Source: Pseudomonas sp. RIT-PI-AD
GTDB taxonomy: Bacteria > Pseudomonadota > Gammaproteobacteria > Pseudomonadales > Pseudomonadaceae
Assembly (NCBI RefSeq): GCF_025642785.1
Contig: NZ_JANZKU010000001.1
Location: forward strand, 124,001-188,000
DNA: 64,000 nt
Direction of reading: 5' to 3'
Part shown: positions 9,317 to 17,120 of the stretch, piece by piece
How the letters are laid out: every line of letters begins with the position of its first letter
Numbering within the stretch: position 1 is the stretch's first letter
The notes under the pieces: generated by a model
Seen by the model: only the letters and a program-made list of their open reading frames with translations
What the model was told of the DNA's origin: nothing
The model's database searches: none
Translations under genes and position numbers: made by a program

Positions 9317-10335
9317 AGGCCGCCTGGCGCCGTTCGTGCCTGGGCTTCGCCGGCCTGAGCCTGGCGATCCTCGCCCTGGTCGCCTGCTGGCACCCCGCCG
9401 CCGCGGCGGCCGGCGGCCTGGTCGGCCTGGTGGTCGGCTCGGCCCTGCCATTGGGTAGCCTGCTGCTGGCGCTGTCCTTACCCCTGGTGGACGGCGCCTG
9501 GCGCGACACCCTGGGTCCCGGCCTGCGGCGCGGCATGACCGGCCTGCCCGGGTTGTCGCTGATGGGCCTGCCGGTGTGCCTGGGGCTGGGCCTGCTCTAC
9601 CCCTGGGTCGGCCAGACCGCCGAGGGCTTCCGCGGCGTCTATCTCAGCCCGTCGGCCTTCGTGGTGCGCCAACTGCTCTACCTGGCCGCCTGCCTGGGCC
9701 TGTGGCGCCTGGCCCTCGACGGCCAGCCACGGCGCTGCGGGCTGGGGGCGATCGCCCTGGTGCTGGTGTCGACCCTGGCCGCCTACGACTGGCTGATGGC
9801 CCTGGACCCACGCTTCCTGTCGACCCTGTTCGGGCTGTTGCTGATCGTGCGCCAGTTGCTCGCCGCCCTGGCGTTCGCCGGCCTGCTGGCCCTGGCGACG
9901 CGGCCCCTGGCGCGCCCCGAGGTGCTGCGCGGCTTGCTGCTGGCCGGCCTGTTGCTGTGGCTGTACCTGCATTTCATGCAGTACCTGATCGTCTGGTCGG
10001 TGGACCTGCCCGACGAAATCCGCTGGTACCAACGGCGCTCGGGGGCGGGTTGGGGCGGAGTGGGTCTGCTGCTGGGCCTCGGCCAGATACTGCTGGCCGC
10101 GGCGCTGGGCTCGCCCTGGGGCACGCGGCCCGGGGTGCTGCGCTTCGCCTGCCTGGGCCTATTGCTCGGCGGTCTGCTGGAAGCGCTCTGGCTGGTGTTG
10201 CCGGCCCTGGGCGATGCGGCCGGAGGCGCGCTCCCGGTCGCCCTCGGCCTGCTGGCCAGCCTCGGCTACGCGGCGCTGTTGGTGGCGCTGGCGCTTGGCC
10301 GGGATACGCGAGAACGAACGAAGGAGTATCGATGA
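9313..10335 (+). CDS. actF: Alternative complex III membrane subunit ActF
   Basis: 340-aa hydrophobic protein with about ten membrane helices, distantly related to ActC and expected as the second quinone-side membrane subunit of alternative complex III. It contains the 'FMQYLIVWSVDLPDEIRWY' region typical of ActF, where an acidic/aromatic patch lies at the end of a helix. It is joined to actE and to the next gene by 4-base ATGA overlaps. Confidence 0.87.
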   Translation: MKAAWRRSCLGFAGLSLAILALVACWHPAAAAAGGLVGLVVGSALPLGSLLLALSLPLVDGAWRDTLGPGLRRGMTGLPGLSLMGLPVCLGLGLLYPWVGQTAEGFRGVYLSPSAFVVRQLLYLAACLGLWRLALDGQPRRCGLGAIALVLVSTLAAYDWLMALDPRFLSTLFGLLLIVRQLLAALAFAGLLALATRPLARPEVLRGLLLAGLLLWLYLHFMQYLIVWSVDLPDEIRWYQRRSGAGWGGVGLLLGLGQILLAAALGSPWGTRPGVLRFACLGLLLGGLLEALWLVLPALGDAAGGALPVALGLLASLGYAALLVALALGRDTRERTKEYR

Positions 10336-10739
10336 GCGAGCCACGGGTCGATCCGCTTTCCCTGGCGCAAGGCCACGAACGGCAGGATGCCGAGCCCCGC
10401 GCGATCCTGCTGGCGGCGACGCTGATCCTCGTCGCGCTGCTGGCCACCGCGGTCGGGGTCGCCTATATGCTCGACGGCCTGCGCGTCCAGGACGAGCGGG
10501 CGCAACCGCCCCTGACCGACCTGGAAAGCGAGCGCCTGCGCGCCCCGGAACCGCGCCTGGAGGCCGACCCGGTGGCCGCTGGCCAGGCCCTCGCCCATCG
10601 CGCCGAACGGCGCCTGCAAGGCTACGGCTGGGTCGACCGGGCCGCCGGGGTGGCGCACATTCCCTTGTCCCAGGCGCAGGCCCTGTTGCAGGCGCGCGGC
10701 TGGCCGAACCCGGCGAAAACCCGCGAGGAACGGCGATGA
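10332..10739 (+). CDS. Small single-helix membrane protein of unknown function in the ACIII/caa3 cluster
   Basis: 135 aa. A cytoplasmic N-terminus rich in charged residues is followed by one membrane helix (about 29-50) and a soluble, probably periplasmic, Glu/Arg-rich segment. The C-terminus has the pattern 'LQGYGWVDRAAGVAHIP' then 'A..LL..RGWP'. From memory a similar 'YGWVDR..GVvrIPi..A..LL..rGlP' tail recurs in short proteins next to SCO1 and act genes in unrelated bacteria, which suggests a real accessory factor. Four-base overlaps on both sides place it between actF and sco. It has no haem or metal motif. Function unknown. Confidence 0.75.
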   Translation: MSEPRVDPLSLAQGHERQDAEPRAILLAATLILVALLATAVGVAYMLDGLRVQDERAQPPLTDLESERLRAPEPRLEADPVAAGQALAHRAERRLQGYGWVDRAAGVAHIPLSQAQALLQARGWPNPAKTREERR

Positions 10740-11557
10740 ACGGCCGTAGGCTGCGTGCCTGGATCGTCGCCGTGGCACTCGGCGTGCTGGCCTTATCGGC
10801 CCGGGCGGCGCCGGTGTTCGATCCTTTCACCGAAGTGGGCATCGATGCCCAGCGGCGCGGCGAGCGGATTGCCACGGCCGCGCGCTTCACCGACCAGGAT
10901 GGCCGCTCCGTGGTCCTCGGCGAACTGCTGGACATCCGGCCGGTGCTGCTGGTGCCGGTCTATTACCGCTGCCCGAACGTCTGCGGCCCGGCCCTGGCGA
11001 CCCTGTTCAACATGCTGGCCAACGTGTCCTATCGCGCGGGAGTGGACTACCAGGTGATCGCCTTCAGCTTCGACCCCGCGGAAACCCCCGAGGACGCCCG
11101 TCGCGAACAGGAACGTCTGGCCAAGCGCTGGCCGCAGCTGGCGCGAGCCGAGGGCGTGCGCTTCCTCACCGGCGCGGCGGCGGACAGCGAGGCGCTGGCG
11201 GCGGCCATCGGCTTCCGCTATCGCTACGACCCCGACCTGAAGCAGTACGCCCATGCTTCGGCGGTGGCGGTGCTCACCGCCGATGGCCGGCTGTCCCGCT
11301 GGCTCTACGGGCTCGGCTATCAGCCCACCGACCTGCGCCTGGGCCTGACCGAAGCCGGCCAGGGCAAGCTGGGCAGCCTCGGCGAGCAGTTGTTGCTGCT
11401 CTGCTATCACTACGACCCGCAGAGCGGCACCTACAACAGCCTGGTGATCCACCTGCTGCAAGTGGGCGGCGTCGGTACCGCCCTGGCGCTGGCGGTGTTC
11501 ATCGGCGTCACCCTGCGCCGCGAGCGGCGCGCGCCGGACGAGGAGGGCGGCCGATGA
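10736..11557 (+). CDS. SCO1/SenC-family copper chaperone
   Basis: 273 aa, with an N-terminal signal or anchor and a thioredoxin-like fold. The copper site is C79-P-N-V-C83 plus H173 (YAHAS), the standard CxxxC...H set of SCO proteins that deliver copper to the CuA centre of oxidase subunit II. A C-terminal hydrophobic segment (about 243-260) followed by a basic tail adds a second anchor, which is less usual. It is placed directly before the CuA-bearing coxB, with a 4-base overlap. Confidence 0.9.
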   Translation: MNGRRLRAWIVAVALGVLALSARAAPVFDPFTEVGIDAQRRGERIATAARFTDQDGRSVVLGELLDIRPVLLVPVYYRCPNVCGPALATLFNMLANVSYRAGVDYQVIAFSFDPAETPEDARREQERLAKRWPQLARAEGVRFLTGAAADSEALAAAIGFRYRYDPDLKQYAHASAVAVLTADGRLSRWLYGLGYQPTDLRLGLTEAGQGKLGSLGEQLLLLCYHYDPQSGTYNSLVIHLLQVGGVGTALALAVFIGVTLRRERRAPDEEGGR

Positions 11558-12531
11558 GCCTCGACCGCTTCGTCAGCCTGTGGCCCGAACAGGGCTCCCA
11601 TTACGCCGAGCAGGTGGACTGGCTGGTGATCGGCTTCACCGGGATGATGGCGCTGTTCGTGGTGCCGGTGTTCGTGTTCCTGTGGATCTTCGTCTTCCGC
11701 TATCGGCGCGGCCGCGCGGCCCTGCGCGATCACCGCCCGGACGGCAGCCTGAAGGTGGAAATCACCTGGATGCTGCTGCCCTTCATCGGTGCCCTGGTGC
11801 TGTTTGTGTATTCCGCGCGGCTGTTCTTCGAGGCGCGCACGCCGCCGGCCGACGCCCTGGAGATCCAGGTCACCGCCAAGCAATGGATGTGGAAGTTCCA
11901 GCACCACGGCGGCCAGCGGGAGATCAACACCCTGCACGTGCCGGCCGAGCGCGCGGTGAAGCTGACGATGATCTCCGAGGACGTGATCCACAGCCTGTTC
12001 CTGCCTAGCCTGCGGGTGAAGCAGGACGTGTTGCCGGGACGCTACACGCAGATGTGGTTCCAGGCCGAACGCCCCGGCACCTACGACCTGTATTGCGCGG
12101 AGTATTGCGGCACCGACCATGCGGCCATGGGCGCGCGCCTGGTGGTGCTCAGCCCGAGCGACTACCAGCGCTGGCTGGAAGGCGCCGGCGACGCGCCGAG
12201 CCTGGCCGCCCAGGGCGAGGCGCTGTTCCGCCAGTTCGGTTGCAGCGGCTGCCACGCCGTCGCCTCGGTGACCCGCGCGCCGCCGTTGCAGGGCCTCTAC
12301 GGCCGCAGCGTGGCCCTGGCCGACGGCAGCCGGGTGGTCGCCGACGACGCTTACCTGCGCGACAGCATCCTGCTGCCGCAGAAACAGGTGGTGGCCGGCT
12401 ATGCGCCGGTGATGCCGACCTACACCCACGTGATGGACGAGGAAGCGGTGGCGCGTCTGGTGGCCTACATCCGCTCGCTGGCCGACACCCCTCCCGACCC
12501 GAGCCCGCCCCATACCGAGGACCCGCAATGA
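11554..12531 (+). CDS. coxB: caa3-type cytochrome c oxidase subunit II with fused cytochrome c
   Basis: 325 aa. Two N-terminal membrane helices (about 25-48 and 70-92) lead into a cupredoxin CuA domain with the ligands C181, E183, C185, H189 and M192 ([12 protein letters not shown]). A C-terminal class I cytochrome c follows, with C230-S-G-C-H234 and a distal MPTYTHV methionine. The fused haem c domain makes the enzyme caa3 type, so it can accept electrons directly from ActE without a soluble cytochrome. Confidence 0.95.
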   Translation: MSLDRFVSLWPEQGSHYAEQVDWLVIGFTGMMALFVVPVFVFLWIFVFRYRRGRAALRDHRPDGSLKVEITWMLLPFIGALVLFVYSARLFFEARTPPADALEIQVTAKQWMWKFQHHGGQREINTLHVPAERAVKLTMISEDVIHSLFLPSLRVKQDVLPGRYTQMWFQAERPGTYDLYCAEYCGTDHAAMGARLVVLSPSDYQRWLEGAGDAPSLAAQGEALFRQFGCSGCHAVASVTRAPPLQGLYGRSVALADGSRVVADDAYLRDSILLPQKQVVAGYAPVMPTYTHVMDEEAVARLVAYIRSLADTPPDPSPPHTEDPQ

Positions 12532-14156
12532 CCCCGACCCCGGCGACCCTGCCCGAAGCGCCGCGCAGTTACCTGGACGCCAGCCACGGCCTGCGCGCCT
12601 GGCTGTTCAGCGTCGACCACAAGCGCATCGCCGTGCTCTACATGTTGGCGGTGACATTCTTTTTCTTCGTCGGCGGCTTGGCCGCCAGCCTGATCCGCAT
12701 CGAACTGGTCACCCCGGAGGGCGACCTGCTCACCGCCGATGGCTACAACCGCGCCTTCACCCTGCACGGGGTGATCATGGTCTGGTTCTTCCTGATCCCC
12801 TCGATTCCCTCGGTGTTCGGCAATTTCCTCGTGCCGTTGATGATCGGCGCGCGGGACCTGGCGTTCCCGCGGCTGAACCTGATCAGTTGGTACCTGCTGA
12901 TGGGCGGCGGCCTGTTCACCCTGCTGGCCCTGGTGCTGGGCGGGGTGGATACCGGCTGGACCTTCTACACGCCGCTGTCGACGATGTTCAGCAATGGCCA
13001 CGTGGTGGCGGTGATCTGCGGGGTGTTCGTCGCCGGGTTCTCGTCGATCCTCACCGGGATCAACCTGATCGTCAGCATCCACACCCTGCGCGCGCCGGGG
13101 ATGACCTGGTTCCGCCTGCCGCTGTTCGTCTGGTCGATGTATGCCACCTCGATCATCCTGGTGCTGGCCACCCCGGTGCTGGCGATCACCCTGGTGCTGG
13201 TGGCGGCCGAGCACCTGTTCGGCATCGGCGTGTTCGACCCGCGCCTGGGCGGCGATCCATTGCTGTTCCAGCACCTGTTCTGGTTCTACAGCCACCCGGC
13301 GGTGTACATCATGATCCTGCCGGCGATGGGTGTGGTCAGCGAGCTGATCACCGCCTCGGCGCACAAGCGCATCTTCGGCTACCGCTTCGTGGCCTTCTCC
13401 AGCATCGCCATCGCGATCATCGGCTTCATGGTCTGGGGCCACCACATGTTCGTCGCCGGGCAGTCGATGTACGCCAGCATGGTGTTCTCCCTGCTCAGCT
13501 TCCTGGTGTCCATCCCCTCGGCGATCAAGGCCTACAACTGGACCGCGACCCTGTACAAGAGCGACCTGACCGTCCACGCGCCCTTCCTCTTCGCCCTGAC
13601 CTTCATCGGCCTGTTCATCGTCGGCGGGGTGACCGGGCTGTTCCTCGCCCTGCTGGCGGCGGACCTGCACGCCCATGACACCTACTTCGTGGTGGCGCAC
13701 TTCCACTACATCATGGTCGGCGCGGCGGTGGCCGGGTACTTCGGCGCGCTGCACTTCTGGTGGCCGAAGATCACCGGGCGGATGTATCCGGAGCTCTGGG
13801 GGCGGATCGCCGCGGTGATGATCTTCTGCGGCTTCAACCTGACCTTCTTCCCGCAGTTCCTGCTGGGCTACCTGGGCATGCCACGGCGTTACCACAGCTA
13901 TCCGGCGGACTTCCAGTTCCTCCACGTGATGTCCTCGGCGGGCGCCTCGATCCTGGCGGTGGCCTATGCGCTGCCGGTGTTCTACTTGATCTGGTCGCTG
14001 CGCTACGGCCAGCGCGCGGCGGTGAATCCCTGGGGCGCGGCGGGGCTCGAGTGGCGCACCGCGTCGCCGCCGCCGGAGCACAACTTCACCCGCCCGGTGG
14101 TGGTGGACTTCGAGGCCTACGACTATTCGCCCGAGGCTTCCCGTGAGCCGCTCTGA
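12528..14156 (+). CDS. coxA: Haem-copper oxidase subunit I, A2 subtype
   Basis: 542 aa with 12 membrane helices. Haem and CuB ligands are present: 'TLHGVIM' (haem a), the helix VI site Y254-S-H-P-A-V-Y260, 'GHHMF' (CuB) and '[12 protein letters not shown]' (haem a3 and haem a). The 'YSHP' motif replaces the helix VI glutamate of A1 oxidases (HPEVY), so this is an A2-type enzyme, in which Tyr-Ser takes over the D-channel role. The K-channel lysine lies in 'SAIKAYNW'. It overlaps coxB by 4 bases and coxC by 14. Confidence 0.95.
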   Translation: MTPTPATLPEAPRSYLDASHGLRAWLFSVDHKRIAVLYMLAVTFFFFVGGLAASLIRIELVTPEGDLLTADGYNRAFTLHGVIMVWFFLIPSIPSVFGNFLVPLMIGARDLAFPRLNLISWYLLMGGGLFTLLALVLGGVDTGWTFYTPLSTMFSNGHVVAVICGVFVAGFSSILTGINLIVSIHTLRAPGMTWFRLPLFVWSMYATSIILVLATPVLAITLVLVAAEHLFGIGVFDPRLGGDPLLFQHLFWFYSHPAVYIMILPAMGVVSELITASAHKRIFGYRFVAFSSIAIAIIGFMVWGHHMFVAGQSMYASMVFSLLSFLVSIPSAIKAYNWTATLYKSDLTVHAPFLFALTFIGLFIVGGVTGLFLALLAADLHAHDTYFVVAHFHYIMVGAAVAGYFGALHFWWPKITGRMYPELWGRIAAVMIFCGFNLTFFPQFLLGYLGMPRRYHSYPADFQFLHVMSSAGASILAVAYALPVFYLIWSLRYGQRAAVNPWGAAGLEWRTASPPPEHNFTRPVVVDFEAYDYSPEASREPL

Positions 14157-14790
14157 GGCGCGGCCCGCCGAGCCGTTCGCGAGCCTCGCCCAGCAGGGCG
14201 AGGCCGACCGCCTGGGCATGTGGCTGTTCATCGCCAGCGAAATCATGATGTTCGGCGGCCTGCTGCTGGTGATCTGGTTCTACCGCCTGGCCCATCCGCA
14301 GGAAGTGGCCGAGGCCCTGGCGTCCATGCATTGGCTGCTGGCCAGCGGCAACACCGCCTTGCTGCTCAGCGGCAGCCTGTGCATGACCCTGGCCCTGGCC
14401 GCCGCCCGGGCCGGCGAGGCGCGGAGGCTGATCGGCTGGCTGCTGGCGGCGGCCGTGCTCGGGGCGGGCTTCCTGGTCGGCAAGTCGGTGGAATACACCC
14501 AGGAGTACCACGAAGGGCTGTTGCCCGGCTTCGGCCTGGAGTCGCCCTTGCAGGCCGGCGCGGCGCGTCTGTTCATGAACGTCTATTTCACCGCCACCGC
14601 CCTGCATGGCGTGCACATCCTGGTGGCGGTGGCCCTGGTCCTCGGCCTGGCGGCGCGAACCTGGCGCGGTGGCCTGGTGTTTCCGCAACGGGCGATCAGC
14701 GTGGAGATGATCGCCCTCTACTGGCATGCGGTGGACCTGATCTGGCTGTTCCTCTATCCCTCGCTGTACCTGGCGGGGAGGGGCGCATGA
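14143..14790 (+). CDS. coxC: Cytochrome c oxidase subunit III
   Basis: 215 aa, five predicted membrane helices; a short CoxC/CyoC form typical of caa3 oxidases. Recognisable parts are '[16 protein letters not shown]' in the first helix, '[14 protein letters not shown]' and the C-terminal '[18 protein letters not shown]'. Start is GTG at 14143, 14 bases inside coxA; no in-frame ATG before the first helix gives a better start. Confidence 0.92.
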   Translation: MSRSEARPAEPFASLAQQGEADRLGMWLFIASEIMMFGGLLLVIWFYRLAHPQEVAEALASMHWLLASGNTALLLSGSLCMTLALAAARAGEARRLIGWLLAAAVLGAGFLVGKSVEYTQEYHEGLLPGFGLESPLQAGAARLFMNVYFTATALHGVHILVAVALVLGLAARTWRGGLVFPQRAISVEMIALYWHAVDLIWLFLYPSLYLAGRGA

Positions 14791-15047
14791 AGCGCCGGGC
14801 GTGGCTGGCTTACCTGTGCCTGCTGGCACTGCTGCTGGTGCAGATGGCGCTGGCTGGAGGGCTGAAGCCGGCCCCGGCGCTGCCGATCATGCTGCTCGCC
14901 GGCGTCCAGGCGCTGGTGCTGCTGCTCGGGCTGGTGGAGCTGCGCGCCAGTTCGGCGTTGGTGCGGGTGTTCGCCCTGGCCAGCCTGTTCTGGCTGCTGC
15001 TGATGTTCGCCATCACCCTCGGCGAACTGCTCACCCGCCAGCCCTGA
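14787..15047 (+). CDS. Small cytochrome oxidase subunit IV-like membrane protein
   Basis: 86 aa with three closely spaced hydrophobic helices, the architecture of prokaryotic cytochrome c oxidase subunit IV (CtaF/CoxD-like). ATG at 14787 overlaps the coxC stop by 4 bases. Last gene of the overlapping block. Assignment rests on position, size and topology, since this family is poorly conserved. Confidence 0.72.
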   Translation: MKRRAWLAYLCLLALLLVQMALAGGLKPAPALPIMLLAGVQALVLLLGLVELRASSALVRVFALASLFWLLLMFAITLGELLTRQP

Positions 15048-15134
15048 ACCCGCCGGGCGATGCGCTTTGCCGCACCCGGCGCATCCCGGTAAGATTCGCC
15101 CTCATCTTTTCAGCCGCCTCTCAGGACGCCCGCC

Positions 15135-15701
15135 ATGAGCATCAAATCGGACAAGTGGATTCGCCGCATGGCCCAGGAACAGGGAATGATCGAGCCCTTC
15201 GTCGAGCGCCAGGTGCGCACCGAGGGCGCCGAGCGGCTGATTTCCTACGGGGTGTCCAGCTACGGCTACGACGTGCGCTGTGCCGACGAATTCAAGGTGT
15301 TCACCAACATCCACTCGGCCACCGTCGACCCGAAGAACTTCGACGAGCGCAGCTTCGTCGACGTCAAGGGACCGGTGTGCATCATCCCGCCGAACTCCTT
15401 CGCCCTGGCGCGCACCGTCGAGTACTTCCGCATTCCGCGCAACGTCTTGACCATCTGCCTGGGCAAGAGCACCTACGCGCGCTGCGGGATCATCGTCAAT
15501 GTCACGCCGCTGGAGCCGGAATGGGAAGGCCACGTGACCCTGGAGTTCTCCAACACCACCACCCTGCCGGCGAAGATCTACGCCAACGAGGGTGTCGCGC
15601 AGATGCTCTTCCTCGAGTCTGACGAGGCTTGCGAAGTCTCCTACAAGGACCGCGGCGGTAAGTATCAGGGACAGACCGGTGTAACCCTGCCGAAGACCTG
15701 A
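15135..15701 (+). CDS. dcd: dCTP deaminase
   Basis: 188 aa, the usual length. Deaminates dCTP to dUTP, the main source of dTMP precursors in Gram-negative bacteria. Conserved segments include '[17 protein letters not shown]', '[10 protein letters not shown]' and '[19 protein letters not shown]', which hold the trimer interface and the catalytic glutamate. It has its own short upstream gap (87 bases), so it is probably expressed independently of the oxidase block. Confidence 0.97.
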   Translation: MSIKSDKWIRRMAQEQGMIEPFVERQVRTEGAERLISYGVSSYGYDVRCADEFKVFTNIHSATVDPKNFDERSFVDVKGPVCIIPPNSFALARTVEYFRIPRNVLTICLGKSTYARCGIIVNVTPLEPEWEGHVTLEFSNTTTLPAKIYANEGVAQMLFLESDEACEVSYKDRGGKYQGQTGVTLPKT

Positions 15702-15724
15702 GCGCGCCGCCCGGCGGGAGCCGA

Positions 15725-15744
15725 CGAATAACCGGAATTATTCG
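15725..15744. repeat. AT-rich inverted repeat after dcd
   Basis: CGAATAA, six-base spacer CCGGAA, then TTATTCG. It stands out in very GC-rich surroundings. It could be a weak terminator for dcd or an operator for the small gene at 15817. Confidence 0.35.
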
Positions 15745-15816
15745 CCGCCCGCGGTGCTCTACCGACGGTACCCATGAAAACCGGCACATGCTGGATAACT
15801 GTCGGAGGATCGGCGA

Positions 15817-16041
15817 ATGAGCATCACAGGGATCGAACAAAACCTGCCAGGCATCGGCCTGGCCCAGATGGGCCTGATCGCGGGCCTGTTTCAATGCGCG
15901 AACGATTCGGTTCTGCTGGAGGGCGGCATCCCCGGCCAGCCCGGCCCGGACGGTCCCAGCGAACCCGGTGTGCCGGACCAGCCCTTCGAACCGGGCGTGC
16001 CCACCGAGCCCGACCAGCCGCCCCCGGCTCCGGTCGTCTGA
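15817..16041 (+). CDS. Small protein with Gly-Pro-rich, collagen-like tail
   Basis: 74 aa, with a good ribosome site (CGGAGGA, 9 bases before the ATG). The first ~28 residues are mildly hydrophobic ('LPGIGLAQMGLIAGLFQC'). The rest is low-complexity: Gly-X-Y triplets (GIP GQP GPD) and two EPGVP repeats ending in a Pro run. No family recognised. It may be a small membrane-associated or surface protein; the acidic Pro-rich tail is likely unstructured. Confidence 0.6.
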   Translation: MSITGIEQNLPGIGLAQMGLIAGLFQCANDSVLLEGGIPGQPGPDGPSEPGVPDQPFEPGVPTEPDQPPPAPVV

Positions 16042-16106
16042 GCCCGTTCGCCACGGACGCTCTTTTCGGAGCGTCCGTCCCCTCGAAGTCGCAGTAAGGA
16101 ATTCCG

Positions 16107-16340
16107 ATGAGCCTATGGAAAATCGCCTACAGCCAGGACAACAGCACCCAGGTGTTGGAAACCGAGCTGTCGCACAAGCCGGAAATGGCCGAGGCCGCCG
16201 AACTGGTGCTGAAATCGGTGCTGAAGAAGGGCGAGCTGGGTGAGAAGAAGGTCAACGACGTACCCGACGACCACCCCGAGCCCACCATCGCCCGCCTGGA
16301 AAAGCACGGGATCGTGATCACCGGCATCACCCAGGATTGA
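16107..16340 (+). CDS. Conserved small hypothetical protein
   Basis: 77 aa, preceded by AAGGA at a suitable distance. Charged, no signal peptide and no membrane helix, so probably cytoplasmic. It has a regular helix-forming middle ('MAEAAELVLKSVLKKGELGEKK') and a C-terminal 'ARLEKHGIVITGITQ'. I do not recognise the family. It converges on pdeM. Confidence 0.7.
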   Translation: MSLWKIAYSQDNSTQVLETELSHKPEMAEAAELVLKSVLKKGELGEKKVNDVPDDHPEPTIARLEKHGIVITGITQD

Positions 16341-16385
16341 CCCTGCGGCGGCTCGCCCTCTCGGGCCGCCCTTCGCCGTAACCCT

Positions 16386-17120
16386 TCACCGCCCGCCGCG
16401 TTCTTGCGCTTCTTCTCCCCGCTCTTCCTGCGGCGCCGTTGCCGCCTGCCGTCGCCCCCCCGTGCCCGCCACCTGCCACACGCCGCCATCCCCCACCACG
16501 TAGAGCATCCGTCCGCTTAGCGCGTCTACCGCCATGCCGCCGGTGAAATCGCCGAAGGCCGGCAGCAGGAGCAGGCCGTCGTCGAGGCAGAAGCACGGCA
16601 GGCGCAGGCGCTGGCGGCCGCGGCCTTCGAGGCGGTAGACCGGATGCAGGTGACCGGCGAGAACCCGCCGGCCGGGGCAAGGGTGGGGTTCGTGCTGCAG
16701 GGCGAAGGGGCCGAGCAGATAGGGCTCGGCGAGGGTCTCGATGGCCAGCGCGGCCGGGGGGTCGCCGGCGCGTTTGTCGTGGTTGCCGCGTACCAGGCGC
16801 ATCTCCAGCCCCGCGTGGCGCGCGCGCCATTCGGCGAGAGCGGCCAGGGTCGCCGGCGCGCGGGATTCCCGCGCGTGCAGGAAGTCACCGAGGAAGATCA
16901 CCTGGCTGCACGGGTAGGTCGCGAGCAAAGCGTCCAGGCGGCGCAGGTTGGTGGCGGTGGTGCCATGGGGCACCGGTTGGCCCAGGCGGCGATAGGCCGC
17001 GGCCTTGCCGAAATGCGCGTCGGCGATCAGCAGCGCGCGCCGCGCCGGCCAGTAGATCGCCTTGTCGGCCAGCAGCCAGAGTTCCTCGCCATCGAGGGCG
17101 ATGGCCTGGTGGGCGTTCAT
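16386..17120 (-). CDS. pdeM: Ligase-associated DNA damage response endonuclease PdeM
   Basis: 244-aa calcineurin-type metallophosphoesterase. Metal-site motifs in order: IADAHFGK (D34, H36), [15 protein letters not shown] and AGHLHP. It is the last gene of a four-gene repair operon (exonuclease, ligase, helicase, this nuclease); homologues in such clusters are Mn-dependent DNA endonucleases. The start overlaps the helicase stop by 4 bases. The C-terminal 25 residues are a basic/acidic low-complexity tail. Confidence 0.88.
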   Translation of the reverse strand: MNAHQAIALDGEELWLLADKAIYWPARRALLIADAHFGKAAAYRRLGQPVPHGTTATNLRRLDALLATYPCSQVIFLGDFLHARESRAPATLAALAEWRARHAGLEMRLVRGNHDKRAGDPPAALAIETLAEPYLLGPFALQHEPHPCPGRRVLAGHLHPVYRLEGRGRQRLRLPCFCLDDGLLLLPAFGDFTGGMAVDALSGRMLYVVGDGGVWQVAGTGGRRQAATAPQEERGEEAQERGGR

